Shown: positions 45,708 to 54,628 of the stretch, piece after piece | Position numbering within the stretch: position 1 is the first letter of the stretch | Layout of the letters: every line of letters starts with the position of its first letter | Origin: DATEDA01 sp963827595 | Lineage (GTDB): Bacteria; Pseudomonadota; Gammaproteobacteria; Burkholderiales; SG8-39 | DNA: 64,000 nt | Reading direction: 5' to 3' | NCBI GenBank assembly: GCA_963827595.1 | Contig: CAWHBT010000013.1 | Span: 186,001-250,000, forward strand | Program-made: the position numbers and the translations under genes | The notes under the pieces: model-generated | Databases searched by the model: none | What the model saw: the letters and a program-made list of their open reading frames with translations, nothing else | What the model was told of the DNA's origin: nothing

Positions 45708-46985
45708 CTAGCCCTTGCGGGGAGCGATGGCGCGGAACCCGATGTCGCGCCGGTACTGCACGCCTTCGAAACGGATCGCGGACGCGATCTCGTAGGCGCG
45801 GCGCTGCGCGAGCTTGATGCTGTCGGCGAGCGCGGTGACGCACAGCACCCGCCCGCCGTCGGTCACGAGCCGTCCGTCGCGGAGCGCGGTGCCGGCGTGG
45901 AAGATGTGATGGTCCTCGCCGTCCGGCGGGAGGTCGGCGATCGCGTCGCCCTTGCGCGGCGTCTCGGGATAGTTGGCCGCGGCGAGCACGACGCCGAGCG
46001 CGGCGCGCCGATCCCACTCGGCCTCGACGCGGTCGAGCCGGCCGGTGGCTGCGGCGTCGAAGAGCTCGAAGAGGTCGCTCTTCAGCCGCATGAGGATCGG
46101 CTGGGTCTCCGGGTCGCCGAGCCGGCAGTTGAACTCGAGCACCTTCGGGTTCCCGGCGCCGTCGATCATCAGCCCCGCATACAGGAAGCCCGAGTACGGG
46201 ATGCCGTCGCGCGCGAGGCCGCGCACGGTCGGGGTGACGATCTCCCGGACGATCCGTGCGTGCAGCGCGGGCGTGACGATCGGCGCGGGAGAGTACGCGC
46301 CCATGCCGCCCGTGTTGGGGCCCTCGTCGCCATCGCGCAGCCGCTTGTGGTCCTGGCTCGTCGCGAGGGTGAGGCTCGCCTCGCCGTCGGCGAGCACGAT
46401 GAAGCTCACCTCCTCGCCGTCCAGGTGGTCCTCGATCACCAGCCGGCTCCCCGCATCGCCCATCGAGCGCTCGACCAGGAGCCGGTCGATCGCCGCGTGC
46501 GCCTCGTCCGTCGTCGCCGCGACTACGACGCCTTTCCCCGCGGCGAGGCCGTCGGCCTTGACGACGATCGGCGCGCCCTTCGCGTCGACGTAGGCGTGCG
46601 CGGCGCGCGCCTCGGTGAAGCTCTGATAGCCGGCCGTGGGGATGCGATGGCGGAAGAGGAAGCTCTTCGCGAACGCCTTCGAGCTCTCGAGCTGCGCGGC
46701 GGCCCGGGTCGGCCCGAAGATCCGCAGGCCGCGCGCGCGGAAGAGATCGACGACGCCGGCCGCGAGCGGTGCCTCGGGACCGACGACCGTGAGCTGGACG
46801 TTCTCGCGCGCGGCGAAATCGGCGAGCTCGCCGTGATCGGTGATGGGAACGTTCTCGACGCCGGGCTCGCGGGCCGTGCCGCCGTTGCCGGGAGCGACCA
46901 GCACCTTCTGGACGCGCGGGCTCTGCGCGAGCTTCCAGGCGAGCGCGTGTTCCCGGCCGCCGCCGCCGATGACGAGGAGCTTCAT
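45708..46985 (-). CDS. purD: Phosphoribosylamine-glycine ligase
   Basis: 425 residues. ATP-grasp enzyme making GAR in purine synthesis. N-terminal LLVIGGGGREHALAWKLAQSP, VGPEAPLAAGVVDLF, ATP-binding PIVVKADGLAAGKGVVVA, EVSFIVLADG, GPNTGGMGAYSPAPI, EFNCRLGDPETQPIL. Follows purH with an 18-base gap in one operon. Confidence 0.96.
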   Translation of the reverse strand: MKLLVIGGGGREHALAWKLAQSPRVQKVLVAPGNGGTAREPGVENVPITDHGELADFAARENVQLTVVGPEAPLAAGVVDLFRARGLRIFGPTRAAAQLESSKAFAKSFLFRHRIPTAGYQSFTEARAAHAYVDAKGAPIVVKADGLAAGKGVVVAATTDEAHAAIDRLLVERSMGDAGSRLVIEDHLDGEEVSFIVLADGEASLTLATSQDHKRLRDGDEGPNTGGMGAYSPAPIVTPALHARIVREIVTPTVRGLARDGIPYSGFLYAGLMIDGAGNPKVLEFNCRLGDPETQPILMRLKSDLFELFDAAATGRLDRVEAEWDRRAALGVVLAAANYPETPRKGDAIADLPPDGEDHHIFHAGTALRDGRLVTDGGRVLCVTALADSIKLAQRRAYEIASAIRFEGVQYRRDIGFRAIAPRKG

Positions 46986-47003
46986 TCGCGGACCGGCCGA
47001 TTC

Positions 47004-48569
47004 TCAGTGCCGGAAGTGGCGGACGCCGGTGAACACCATCGCGAGCCCGAGCTCGTCGGCCGCGCCGATCACCTCGTCGTCGCGCACGCTCCCGCCGGGC
47101 TGGATCACGGCGTTCGCGCCCGCCTGCGCGACGACGTCGACGCCGTCGCGGAACGGGAAGAACGCGTCGGACGCGACCACCGCGCCGGCCAGCGAGAGGC
47201 CCGCGCTCTGCGCCTTGAGGGCGGCGATCCGCGCGGCCTCGACGCGGCTCATCTGGCCAGCCCCCACCCCAAGGGTCATGCCGCCGCTCGCGAACACGAT
47301 CGCGTTCGATTTCACGAACTTCGCGACGCGCCAGGCGAAGAGCAGGTCCTCGACCTCCGCCGGCGTCGGGGAACGCCGGCTGACGACCTTGAGTTCGGCC
47401 GGGGTGACGTTGCGCGAGTCCGGCGTCTGGACGAGCACGCCGCCCCCGACCCGCTTCAGGTCGTAGCGCTGGACGTCGTCGCCGATCGGTACCGCGAGCA
47501 CGCGCACGTTCGGCTTGCCGGCGAGCGCCGCCGACGCCGCGGCGGTGACCTCGGGGGCGATCACCACTTCGACGAACTGCTGGGCAACGGCGTCGGCGGC
47601 CGCGCCGTCCAGCGCGCGGTTGAACGCGATGATCCCGCCGAAGGCCGAGGTCGGGTCGGTCTGAAAAGCGCGCCGATAGGCGGTGAGGAGGTCTGCGCCC
47701 TGAGCGACGCCGCACGGATTCGCGTGCTTGACGATCACGCACGCCGGCTGCTCGAACGTCTTCACGCACTCCCAGGCCGCGTCGGCATCGGCGATGTTGT
47801 TGTAGGAGAGCTCCTTGCCCTGGAGCTGCCGGTAACCGGCGAGGCTCCCGGCGGCCGGCGCGGGGTCGCGGTAGAACGCGCCGAGCTGGTGCGGGTTCTC
47901 GCCGTAGCGCAGGTCCTCGGCCTTCTCCCACTGCAGCGTCAGACGGTCGGGGAAGGGCGCGAGCCTCAGTCCGGCGTCGAGGCCGGTGAGATAGTTCGCG
48001 ATCGCCGCATCGTAGGCAGCGGTGTGCGCGAAGGCCTTCTTCGCCAGCGCGAGCCGGGTCGCGGCGGAAAGCGAACCGCCGCCACGCTCGAGCTCGGCGA
48101 TGACGGCCGCGTAGTCCGCCGGATCGGTCACCACCGCCACGCCGGCATGATTCTTCGCCGCCGCGCGCACCATCGTCGGGCCGCCGATGTCGATGTTCTC
48201 GACCGCCGCGTCGAGGGTGCAATCGCGCCGCGCGACCGTCTGCTGGAACGGATAGAGATTGACGACGACCAGGTCGATCGGCTCGGCGCCGGCGTCCTTG
48301 ATCGCCGCCATGTGGTCGGGCACGTCCCGCCGGGCAAGGAGGCCGCCGTGGATCTTGGGGTGGAGCGTCTTCAGCCGGCCGTCCAGCATCTCGGGATAGC
48401 CGGTGTAGTCGGCGACCTCGGTGATCTTGACGCCGCTCGCCGACAGCACCTTGGCGGTGCCGCCGGTGGACAGGATGCCGATGCCGAGCCGCACGAGCGC
48501 GCGCGCAAGCGCAACCACTTCAGCCTTGTCGGAGACGCTGATCAGCGCCTGCCTGATGCGGATGTCCAT
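47004..48569 (-). CDS. purH: Bifunctional AICAR transformylase / IMP cyclohydrolase
   Basis: 521 residues. The N-terminal cyclohydrolase has ALISVSDKAEVVALARAL and LKTLHPKIHGGLLARR. The C-terminal AICAR transformylase has LRYGENPHQLGAFYR, KHANPCGVAQG and AFGGIIAFNRALDG, ending FFPFRDGVDVVAQAG and GSVRDDEVIGAAD. Last two steps of IMP synthesis. Lies 76 bases downstream of fis, same strand. Confidence 0.96.
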   Translation of the reverse strand: MDIRIRQALISVSDKAEVVALARALVRLGIGILSTGGTAKVLSASGVKITEVADYTGYPEMLDGRLKTLHPKIHGGLLARRDVPDHMAAIKDAGAEPIDLVVVNLYPFQQTVARRDCTLDAAVENIDIGGPTMVRAAAKNHAGVAVVTDPADYAAVIAELERGGGSLSAATRLALAKKAFAHTAAYDAAIANYLTGLDAGLRLAPFPDRLTLQWEKAEDLRYGENPHQLGAFYRDPAPAAGSLAGYRQLQGKELSYNNIADADAAWECVKTFEQPACVIVKHANPCGVAQGADLLTAYRRAFQTDPTSAFGGIIAFNRALDGAAADAVAQQFVEVVIAPEVTAAASAALAGKPNVRVLAVPIGDDVQRYDLKRVGGGVLVQTPDSRNVTPAELKVVSRRSPTPAEVEDLLFAWRVAKFVKSNAIVFASGGMTLGVGAGQMSRVEAARIAALKAQSAGLSLAGAVVASDAFFPFRDGVDVVAQAGANAVIQPGGSVRDDEVIGAADELGLAMVFTGVRHFRH

Positions 48570-48645
48570 CGCGGGGGGCGGGTCGCGGAGGAAGGGTAGC
48601 GCGGATCGCGCTCCGCGTCACCCGTCACCCGCCGTCCGTCGATGG

Positions 48646-48888
48646 TCACACCTTGATCTTGTGCTGCTGGATCTTCTTCCGCAGGGTGTTGCGATTGATG
48701 CCGAGCATCTCGGCCGCGATGGTCTGGTTGCCCTCGGCCTTGTCGAGCACCGTCTCGAGCATCGGTTTCTCCACGTTCTTGAGCACCATGTCGTAGATCG
48801 ATCGCGGCCGCTCGCCGTCCAGGTCCTTGAAGTACCGCTCCAGCGACTTGCGCACGGTCTCGGAGATCTCGCTCGACGTCTGCCTCAT
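48646..48888 (-). CDS. fis: Fis-family nucleoid/DNA-binding protein
   Basis: 80 residues. The C-terminal Fis helix-turn-helix is complete: AEGNQTIAAEMLGINRNTLRKKIQ. The N-terminal region with SLERYFKDLDG and SIYDMVLKNVEKPMLE forms the dimerisation helices. Shorter than the 98-residue E. coli Fis, lacking its flexible beta-hairpin arm, as is usual in betaproteobacteria. ATG overlaps the dusB stop (ATGA), the conserved dusB-fis operon. Confidence 0.93.
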   Translation of the reverse strand: MRQTSSEISETVRKSLERYFKDLDGERPRSIYDMVLKNVEKPMLETVLDKAEGNQTIAAEMLGINRNTLRKKIQQHKIKV

Positions 48889-49898
48889 GCCGCCAACTCC
48901 TTTTGATTGTCGTAGCACGGGGATGCTTCTTGTTCCTCGAGCCCGGCGAGAAAGCGCTCGACCTCCGCGAGCTGCTCTTCGCACGACTCGAGCCGGTTCA
49001 CCATTGCGCGGAACCCGGCCGAGCCGGCGAGCCCCTGCGTGGTCCAGCCGATGTGCTTGCGCGCCACCTTGACGCCGATCTCGGCCCCGTAGAACCCGTA
49101 GAGCTCTTCGAGGTGCGCGACCAGCGCCTCCCGGATCTCCCCCGCCGTCGGCGGCGCCGGCCTGCGGCCGGTCGCAAGGAAGTGCTCGATCTCCCGGAAC
49201 AGCCACGGCGCTCCCTGAGCCGCGCGCCCGATCATGAGGCCGTCGGCCCCGGTGTAGTCGAGGACGCGCCTGGCGTCCTCGGGCGTCGTGATGTCGCCGT
49301 TTGCCACCACCGGCAGTCGCGTGGCCCGCTTCACCTCGCGGATGGTTTCGTACTCGGCGTGCCCCGCGTACCCGCAGGCTCGGGTACGGCCGTGGATCGC
49401 GAGGAGGTGAACGCCGCTCTCCTCCGCGATCCTCGCGACGCGCACCGCGTTGCGGCGCTCGGGATCCCACCCGGTGCGGATCTTCAGCGTCACCGGGATG
49501 TCGACGGCCTTCACGACCGCCCCCAGGATCCTTGCGACCAGGGGCTCGTCGCGCAGCAGCGCCGACCCGGCGGCCTGGTTGCAGACCTTCTTCGCCGGGC
49601 AGCCCATGTTGATATCGATGATCTGGGCGCCGCCGTCGGCCTGGTCGCGGGCGGCCGCGGCCATCAGCTCGGGGTCGGCGCCGGCGATCTGCACCGAGAT
49701 CGGCGCCGGTTCGCCGCGATGATCCGTGCGGCGGCGCGACTTCTCGGTGGCGCGGAGCCGCGGGTCCGACGCGACCATCTCGGAGACCGCGAGACCGGCT
49801 CCGAATCGCTTGCAGAGGCGGCGGAAGGGTCGATCCGTGACGCCAGCCATCGGCGCGACGAAAAGATTATTCCGCAGCACGTGTGTGCCGATCCGCAT
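48885..49898 (-). CDS. dusB: tRNA-dihydrouridine synthase B
   Basis: 337 residues. FMN TIM-barrel enzyme reducing uridines in the tRNA D-loop. MAGVTDRPFRRLCKRFGAGL, DINMGCPAKKVCNQAAGSAL (catalytic Cys in GCPAKKVC), HGRTRACGYAG, VANGDI and MIGRAAQGAPWLFREI are all family hallmarks. The last residues (EEQEASPCYDNQKELAA) are not conserved. First gene of an operon with fis, purH, purD and hemF on the same strand. Confidence 0.95.
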   Translation of the reverse strand: MRIGTHVLRNNLFVAPMAGVTDRPFRRLCKRFGAGLAVSEMVASDPRLRATEKSRRRTDHRGEPAPISVQIAGADPELMAAAARDQADGGAQIIDINMGCPAKKVCNQAAGSALLRDEPLVARILGAVVKAVDIPVTLKIRTGWDPERRNAVRVARIAEESGVHLLAIHGRTRACGYAGHAEYETIREVKRATRLPVVANGDITTPEDARRVLDYTGADGLMIGRAAQGAPWLFREIEHFLATGRRPAPPTAGEIREALVAHLEELYGFYGAEIGVKVARKHIGWTTQGLAGSAGFRAMVNRLESCEEQLAEVERFLAGLEEQEASPCYDNQKELAA

Positions 49899-49934
49899 GC
49901 GTCGAACGGGGAAACTTATTGTGGGAGGAGCGCG

Positions 49935-49964
49935 ATTCTACGCTCAAACTTTTTCCGGTGGAAA
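49935..49964 (-). promoter_or_regulatory. Possible promoter for dusB-fis
   Basis: The 275-base gap upstream of dusB is locally AT-rich. On the minus strand TAGAAT (49940-49935) is a good -10 hexamer, about 40 bases before the ATG at 49898. The -35 position (TTCCAC or TTTCCA, depending on spacing) is weak. Offered only because the strongest regulated operon of the window must start here. Confidence 0.3.
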
Positions 49965-50173
49965 CAAAAAATTGTGCGCTTTGCGCGACAAGAAACCGCA
50001 GCGCTGCTCAAGCGCGCCGCGGTTGCGAGCAGGCTGCGTCCATCGATCCGAGAAAATACTGATTCACCGCAGATTTCCGCGCGAGTCTTCAAGTTGTGCG
50101 GTGTGCGCGAGGTCGGCGCGATGATTGCTTTCCGCGGCCGCGATGGAAAGCGGCGCGCGGCCCTTCCGGCGAG

Positions 50174-51319
50174 TCAGGGCGCGCCGCGCAGGCCGAGCAT
50201 CATCCGCCGGGCGAACAGGCGGCGCGCCGGTGGGACGAGATCGAGCGCGACGAGCCCGAGACCGCGCGCGGCGCGCAGCGGCGGGCTCGGATCGCCGAAG
50301 ATGCCGGCCAGGAAGTTGGTCACTCCGATCGCGGCGAGCCGGTCGACGCGCCGCCGTGCGCGATACTCGGCGAGGAAGGCCTCGCCGCCCAGCGCGGGCG
50401 GCGCCGTGCGGCGGATGAGCGCAGCGAGCTCCACCGCGTCGCGCAGCCCGAGGTTGAGTCCCTGGCCGGCGACCGGGTGCAGCGTCTGGGCCGCGTTGCC
50501 GACCGCGACCGCCCGCGGCCCGGCGACACTGGAGCGCCGGAACACGAGCCGCAACGGCATGCTCGCACGCGGTCCCACCGCGATGAAGCGGCCGAGCCGA
50601 TGGCCGAAGCGCGCGCCGAGCGACGCGAGGAAGCGCTCACCACTTGCCTCGAGCAGGCGGGCGGCCTCGCCGGTGCGCACCGTCCACACGAGCGCCGAGG
50701 CGCCGTCGACGTCCGGGAGCAGCGCGAGCGGCCCGTCGTCGGTGAAACGCTCCCAGGCGATGCCGCGCCGCACGATCTCGGTGCGCACCTGCGCGACGAT
50801 GGCGGTCTGACCGTAGTCCCGCATCGCAAGATCGTCACCGGCGATCTGGCCGCCGTCGGCGAGCACGAGCAGCCGCGCCGCGATCTCCCGTCGTTCGCCG
50901 CCGGTGTCGACTACCACACGGATCGCCTCGCCCTCGGGTCGCCACCCGACGACGTGTCCGGCGACGCGCTGTCCGGACGTGGCGTCGGCCAGAGCTGCAG
51001 CGAGCGCGCTGGCGTCGCAGACATAACCGAGCGCGGGCACCTCGTGGTCTTCCCGCCGGATGACGGTGCGCCCGAAGCCGCCCGCCTGGGAAACGTGGAT
51101 CGTCTCGATCGGCGTCGCGGCGAACCGCCCGAACAGCCCGAGGCCCTCGAGAATCTGTCGGCTGCCGTGGGACAGCGCGATCGGTCGGAATCCCGCCGTA
51201 GGCCGCACCTCGGGCTCGGCCAACGCCACGTCGAGCCCGACGCCGCGCAAGCCCAGCGCGACGGCAGCCCCGATCGGCCCCCCGCCGGCGATCAGGACGT
51301 CGCGGGCGTCGAACTTCAC
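50174..51319 (-). CDS. UbiH/UbiF-type FAD-dependent ubiquinone hydroxylase
   Basis: 381 residues. Dinucleotide motif LIAGGGPIGAAVALGL at the N-terminus, RPIALSHGSRQILEGLGL, and the second FAD motif GPRAVAVGNAAQTLHPVAGQGLNLGLRDAVELA, diagnostic of the UbiH/COQ6 group. It would hydroxylate a ubiquinone precursor ring. GTG at 51319 is chosen: it lies one base after the pepP stop with GGGGCGG upstream and starts the expected FDARDVLIAGGG. Position-specificity (C5, C6 or C1) cannot be assigned. Confidence 0.88.
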   Translation of the reverse strand: MKFDARDVLIAGGGPIGAAVALGLRGVGLDVALAEPEVRPTAGFRPIALSHGSRQILEGLGLFGRFAATPIETIHVSQAGGFGRTVIRREDHEVPALGYVCDASALAAALADATSGQRVAGHVVGWRPEGEAIRVVVDTGGERREIAARLLVLADGGQIAGDDLAMRDYGQTAIVAQVRTEIVRRGIAWERFTDDGPLALLPDVDGASALVWTVRTGEAARLLEASGERFLASLGARFGHRLGRFIAVGPRASMPLRLVFRRSSVAGPRAVAVGNAAQTLHPVAGQGLNLGLRDAVELAALIRRTAPPALGGEAFLAEYRARRRVDRLAAIGVTNFLAGIFGDPSPPLRAARGLGLVALDLVPPARRLFARRMMLGLRGAP

Positions 51320-51320
51320 T

Positions 51321-52688
51321 TCACCGCCCCTTTGCGGCGGCCACTCCCCCGCCGCGCTTCGGCACACTCTTGGGGGGCGGGCCCTGGGCGTCCCGGATCA
51401 ACGCCTCGAGCTCGTCGATGCGCTTCGGCGCGGCCCGGGTCAGGATCTCCGAACCCGCCGCGGTGACCACCACGTCGTCCTCGATGCGGATACCGATGTT
51501 CCAGAAGCGTTCGGGCACGCCCTCGCCGGGCCGCACGTAGCACCCGGGTTCGACGGTGAGCGCCATGCCGGGCTGAAGCGGCTTCCATTGCCCCTGCTCC
51601 TTGTACTCACCGACGTCGTGCACGTCGAGCCCGAGCCAATGACCGGTCCGGTGCATGTAGAAGCGCTTGTAGTCCTCTTTCTCCAGCACCTCCTCGAGCG
51701 TCCCCTGGCACAGGCCGAGATCCACGAAGCCCCGCGCGAGCACCTTCACCGCGGCGTCATGCGGCGCGTTCCACGGGGCGCCGGGCTTCACGGCCGCGAT
51801 CGCCTCCGCCTGTGCGGCCAGCACCAGCTCGTAGATGGCGGCCTGCGGGCCGCTGAACTTCCCGTTCACCGGGAACGTCCGGGTGATGTCGGACGCATAG
51901 CCGTCGAGCTCGCACCCGGCGTCGATCAACAGGAGCTCGCCGTCCCCGAGGCGCCGATCGTTGTTCCTATAGTGTAGGACGCATGCGTTCGACCCTCCGG
52001 CGACGATCGGCCAGTAGGCCGGGAACTGCGCGCCATGGCGTCGGAATTCGTACAGCAGCTCGGCCTCGATCTCGTACTCCATCGTCCCGGGACGCACCGC
52101 CCGCATCGCACGCACGTGCGCGCCGGTGGAGATCGCGGCGGCGCGGCGCATGACCGCGAGCTCGTACTCGTCCTTTACGAGCCGCATACCGTCGAGGATG
52201 ACGCGCAGGTCGTGGATTTCCCCGGGAGCGGTGACGCCGGTCCGGGCGAGCCCGCGCACGTCGTTCAGCCAGCGCAGGATCCGGGCGTCCCACACCGGGT
52301 CCATGCCGGGCGCGTAGTGGAGCCGTGGTTGATCCGCCATGAGGCGCGGCAGCTCCTCGTCGAGCTTGGCGATCGAATGCGCCGCGTCGAAGCCGAACGC
52401 TTCGCGCGCCGCCTCGGGACCATACCGGAAGCCCTCCCAGAGCTCGCGCTCGGGGTGCTTCTCGCGGCAGAACAGGATCGACCTCGGCTCGGGCCCGGCG
52501 ACGAGCACGAGGACCGCCTCGGGCTCCGGGAAGCCGGTGAGATAGTAGAAGTAGCTGTCGAAGCGGTAGAGGTAGTCGCTGTCCCGGCTGCGCAGCCGCT
52601 CCGGCGCCGTGGGCAGTATCGCGATCCCCGCGCCCATGCGCTCGAGCACTGCGGCGCGGCGCGCGCGATAGGGCGTAATGTCGGTCAT
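51321..52688 (-). CDS. pepP: Xaa-Pro aminopeptidase (aminopeptidase P)
   Basis: 455 residues from ATG 52688 (MTDITPYRARR); an ATG five codons upstream is the alternative. The N-terminal non-catalytic domain is followed by the pita-bread fold. Metal ligands are the Asp in LLIDAGCELDGYASDITRTFP (two Asp), His in HRTGHWLGLDVHDVG, Glu in TVEPGCYV and Glu in IRIEDDVVVT. Removes N-terminal residues preceding proline. The pepP-ubiH order is conserved in proteobacteria. The C-terminal 20 residues are basic and Gly/Pro-rich extra sequence. Confidence 0.93.
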   Translation of the reverse strand: MTDITPYRARRAAVLERMGAGIAILPTAPERLRSRDSDYLYRFDSYFYYLTGFPEPEAVLVLVAGPEPRSILFCREKHPERELWEGFRYGPEAAREAFGFDAAHSIAKLDEELPRLMADQPRLHYAPGMDPVWDARILRWLNDVRGLARTGVTAPGEIHDLRVILDGMRLVKDEYELAVMRRAAAISTGAHVRAMRAVRPGTMEYEIEAELLYEFRRHGAQFPAYWPIVAGGSNACVLHYRNNDRRLGDGELLLIDAGCELDGYASDITRTFPVNGKFSGPQAAIYELVLAAQAEAIAAVKPGAPWNAPHDAAVKVLARGFVDLGLCQGTLEEVLEKEDYKRFYMHRTGHWLGLDVHDVGEYKEQGQWKPLQPGMALTVEPGCYVRPGEGVPERFWNIGIRIEDDVVVTAAGSEILTRAAPKRIDELEALIRDAQGPPPKSVPKRGGGVAAAKGR

Positions 52689-52791
52689 CGGCTCTCGGGT
52701 CACCTCGAAACCTCCAGCCTGCGGATTCTCGGCCCCCGCCGGCCGCCGGGCAAGCGAGCTGAGTTCACCGGTTCACTGGCAGCGTGACGCT

Positions 52792-52853
52792 GTGCACCAC
52801 CTTGTCGCTTCGCGCCAAGGATTTCGCGCTTGGGGCGGCCCGGCGCGCTCATG
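52792..52853. repeat. Fourth copy of the rpoZ-spoT stem-loop repeat
   Basis: Same unit as at 31994-32166. The stem CCTTGTCGC / GCGCCAAGG (52800-52820) has one mismatch, loop TTC, followed by ATTTCGCGCTTGGGGCGGCC and CGGCGCGCTCATG. It lies just downstream of murU and upstream of pepP; the last bases overlap the murU stop. Confidence 0.7.
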
Positions 52854-53526
52854 CCCGGCTTGCCTTCAGCTCGGCGTCGAGCGCCGCGAGCCGCTCGGGC
52901 GTCCCGATGTCGAGCCAGCGGCCACGGAAGTGCTCGCCGGTGACGCGACCGCGCGCCGCCGCTTCGCGAAGGAGCGGCGCGAGCGAGGCCCGGGTCCCGC
53001 GCGCGATGGCGGCGAAGAGCGCCGGCCGATAGACGCCGATGCCGCTGAAGGTCAGCATCGCGGCGCCCGCGTTCGCGACGCGCCCGTCCGACAGCGCGAA
53101 GTCGCCGCCGGGATGGTGCGACGGGTTGTCGACCAGCACCAGATGCGCCAGGGCGTCGTCGCTCAGCGCCGCCCGCAGGCGCGCGAACGGGAAGTCGGTG
53201 TGGAGATCGGCGTTCACCGCGAGGAACGGCGCTTCGCCCAGGAGCGCCATCGCGTTCGCGATGCCGCCTGCGGTCTCGAGCGCCTCGGGCTCGCGGGAGT
53301 ACCGGATGCGGACGCCGAAGCGCGCGCCATCGCCGAGCGCCGCCTCGATCATCCACCCGAGCTGGGCGTGGTTGAGCACCAGCTCCTCGAAGCCCGCCGC
53401 CGCGAGCCGCTCGAGCAGCCACGCGACGACCGGCTTGCCGCCGGCCGGCAGCAGCGCCTTCGGCGTCGCGTCGGTGAGCGGACGCATCCGCTCGCCTCTT
53501 CCCGCCGCCAGGAGCATGACCCTCAT
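52849..53526 (-). CDS. murU: N-acetylmuramate alpha-1-phosphate uridylyltransferase
   Basis: 225 residues. Nucleotidyltransferase with LAAGRGERMRPLTDATPKALLP at the N-terminus, KPVVAWLLERLAAAGFEELVLN, LAVNADLHTDFPF and a C-terminal RGRWLDIGTPERLAALD. In peptidoglycan recycling it makes UDP-MurNAc, bypassing de novo synthesis. Start ATG 53526 lies one base after the amgK stop. The amgK-murU pair next to lptD is a recognised arrangement. Confidence 0.9.
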   Translation of the reverse strand: MRVMLLAAGRGERMRPLTDATPKALLPAGGKPVVAWLLERLAAAGFEELVLNHAQLGWMIEAALGDGARFGVRIRYSREPEALETAGGIANAMALLGEAPFLAVNADLHTDFPFARLRAALSDDALAHLVLVDNPSHHPGGDFALSDGRVANAGAAMLTFSGIGVYRPALFAAIARGTRASLAPLLREAAARGRVTGEHFRGRWLDIGTPERLAALDAELKASRA

Positions 53527-53527
53527 A

Positions 53528-54574
53528 TCAGAACGTGTGACGCACTTCGGGCGTCCGCCCCTCGAGCTCGTCGAGGAGCCGGGCGAGTGGGGCGAGCGCG
53601 CGGTACCGCTCCACGACCGGGCGCACGTAGCCGAGGAAGCGCGGCGTGTCCGCGAGATATTGCCGCTTGCCGTCGCGATGCGCGAGGCGGGCAAAGATGC
53701 CGGCCACCTTCAGATGGCGCTGCAGCCCCATCCACTCGAGGTCGCGCCAGAACCGGCTGAAGTCCGGGTCCACCGGCAGGCCGGCGCGGCGCGCCTTCTC
53801 CCAGTAGCGGATCGTCCAGTCGAGTACCCGCTCTTCGTCCCAACTCAGGAACGCGTCCTTGAAGAGACACGCGACGTCGTAGGTGATCGGGCCGTACACT
53901 GCGTCCTGGAAATCGAGGATGCCGGGGTTCGGCTCGCCGACCATCAGGTTGCGCGGCATGTAGTCGCGATGCACGTAGACCTTCGGCTGCGCCAGGTTGG
54001 AACCGATGATCAGCGCGAAGGCGCGGTCGAGCACCTCGCGGCTCCGCGGCGTCAACGTCACCCCGAGATGCCGGCCGAGATACCACTCCGGGAACAGCTC
54101 GAGCTCGCGGCGCAGCAGCGCCGCATCATAGGCCGGAAGCTCTCCGGGTCGCGTCGCGAGCTGCCACTTGACCAGCGCATCGGTCGCGTCGCCGAACAGC
54201 CGGGCGGGGAGCGCGTCGTCGTCGGCGCCCTGCAGGGACTCGAGGTAGGTCGTCGACCCGAGGTCGGTGAGCAGCAGGAACCCCTGCTCGAGATCCTGCG
54301 CGAGCACGCGCGGCGCATTGAGGCCGGCGCCAGCGAGGAGCCCTGCGACGTGAACGAACGGCCGGCAGTCCTCGCGCTCGGGCGGCGCATCCATGACGAT
54401 GAACGTCGCGGGCGCGTCGCCGTCGGGCGCGACGCGGAAGTAACGCCGGAAGCTCGCGTCCGCCGAAGCGGGCGTGAGGGCGACGCGAGTGCCCGGGTAG
54501 CGGCGAGCGAGCCAGCGCTCGAGCTGCGCGATGCGGTCCATCCTGGCGTCGAGGCTCCCGATCGGCGTTGCCAT
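53528..54574 (-). CDS. amgK: N-acetylmuramate/N-acetylglucosamine kinase
   Basis: 348 residues of the aminoglycoside phosphotransferase fold. N-terminal DASFRRYFRV, hinge FLLLTDLGSTTYLESLQ, catalytic loop VHRDYMPRNLM and metal-binding ILDFQDAVYGPITYD. Phosphorylates the anomeric position of MurNAc or GlcNAc for MurU. ATG 54574 is used; a Met 11 codons later is an alternative. Divergent from lptD with only 54 bases between starts, so promoters must overlap. Confidence 0.9.
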   Translation of the reverse strand: MATPIGSLDARMDRIAQLERWLARRYPGTRVALTPASADASFRRYFRVAPDGDAPATFIVMDAPPEREDCRPFVHVAGLLAGAGLNAPRVLAQDLEQGFLLLTDLGSTTYLESLQGADDDALPARLFGDATDALVKWQLATRPGELPAYDAALLRRELELFPEWYLGRHLGVTLTPRSREVLDRAFALIIGSNLAQPKVYVHRDYMPRNLMVGEPNPGILDFQDAVYGPITYDVACLFKDAFLSWDEERVLDWTIRYWEKARRAGLPVDPDFSRFWRDLEWMGLQRHLKVAGIFARLAHRDGKRQYLADTPRFLGYVRPVVERYRALAPLARLLDELEGRTPEVRHTF

Positions 54575-54628
54575 GGCTCGGCGATTGTGCGATTTTAGCG
54601 GCCAAAAGAAGCGCCCGGTCATGCGTTG

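Noticed and set aside
45897..48599. Plus-strand open frame of 900 codons opposite purD and purH
   Set aside because: Pure antisense shadow; purD and purH are unambiguous.
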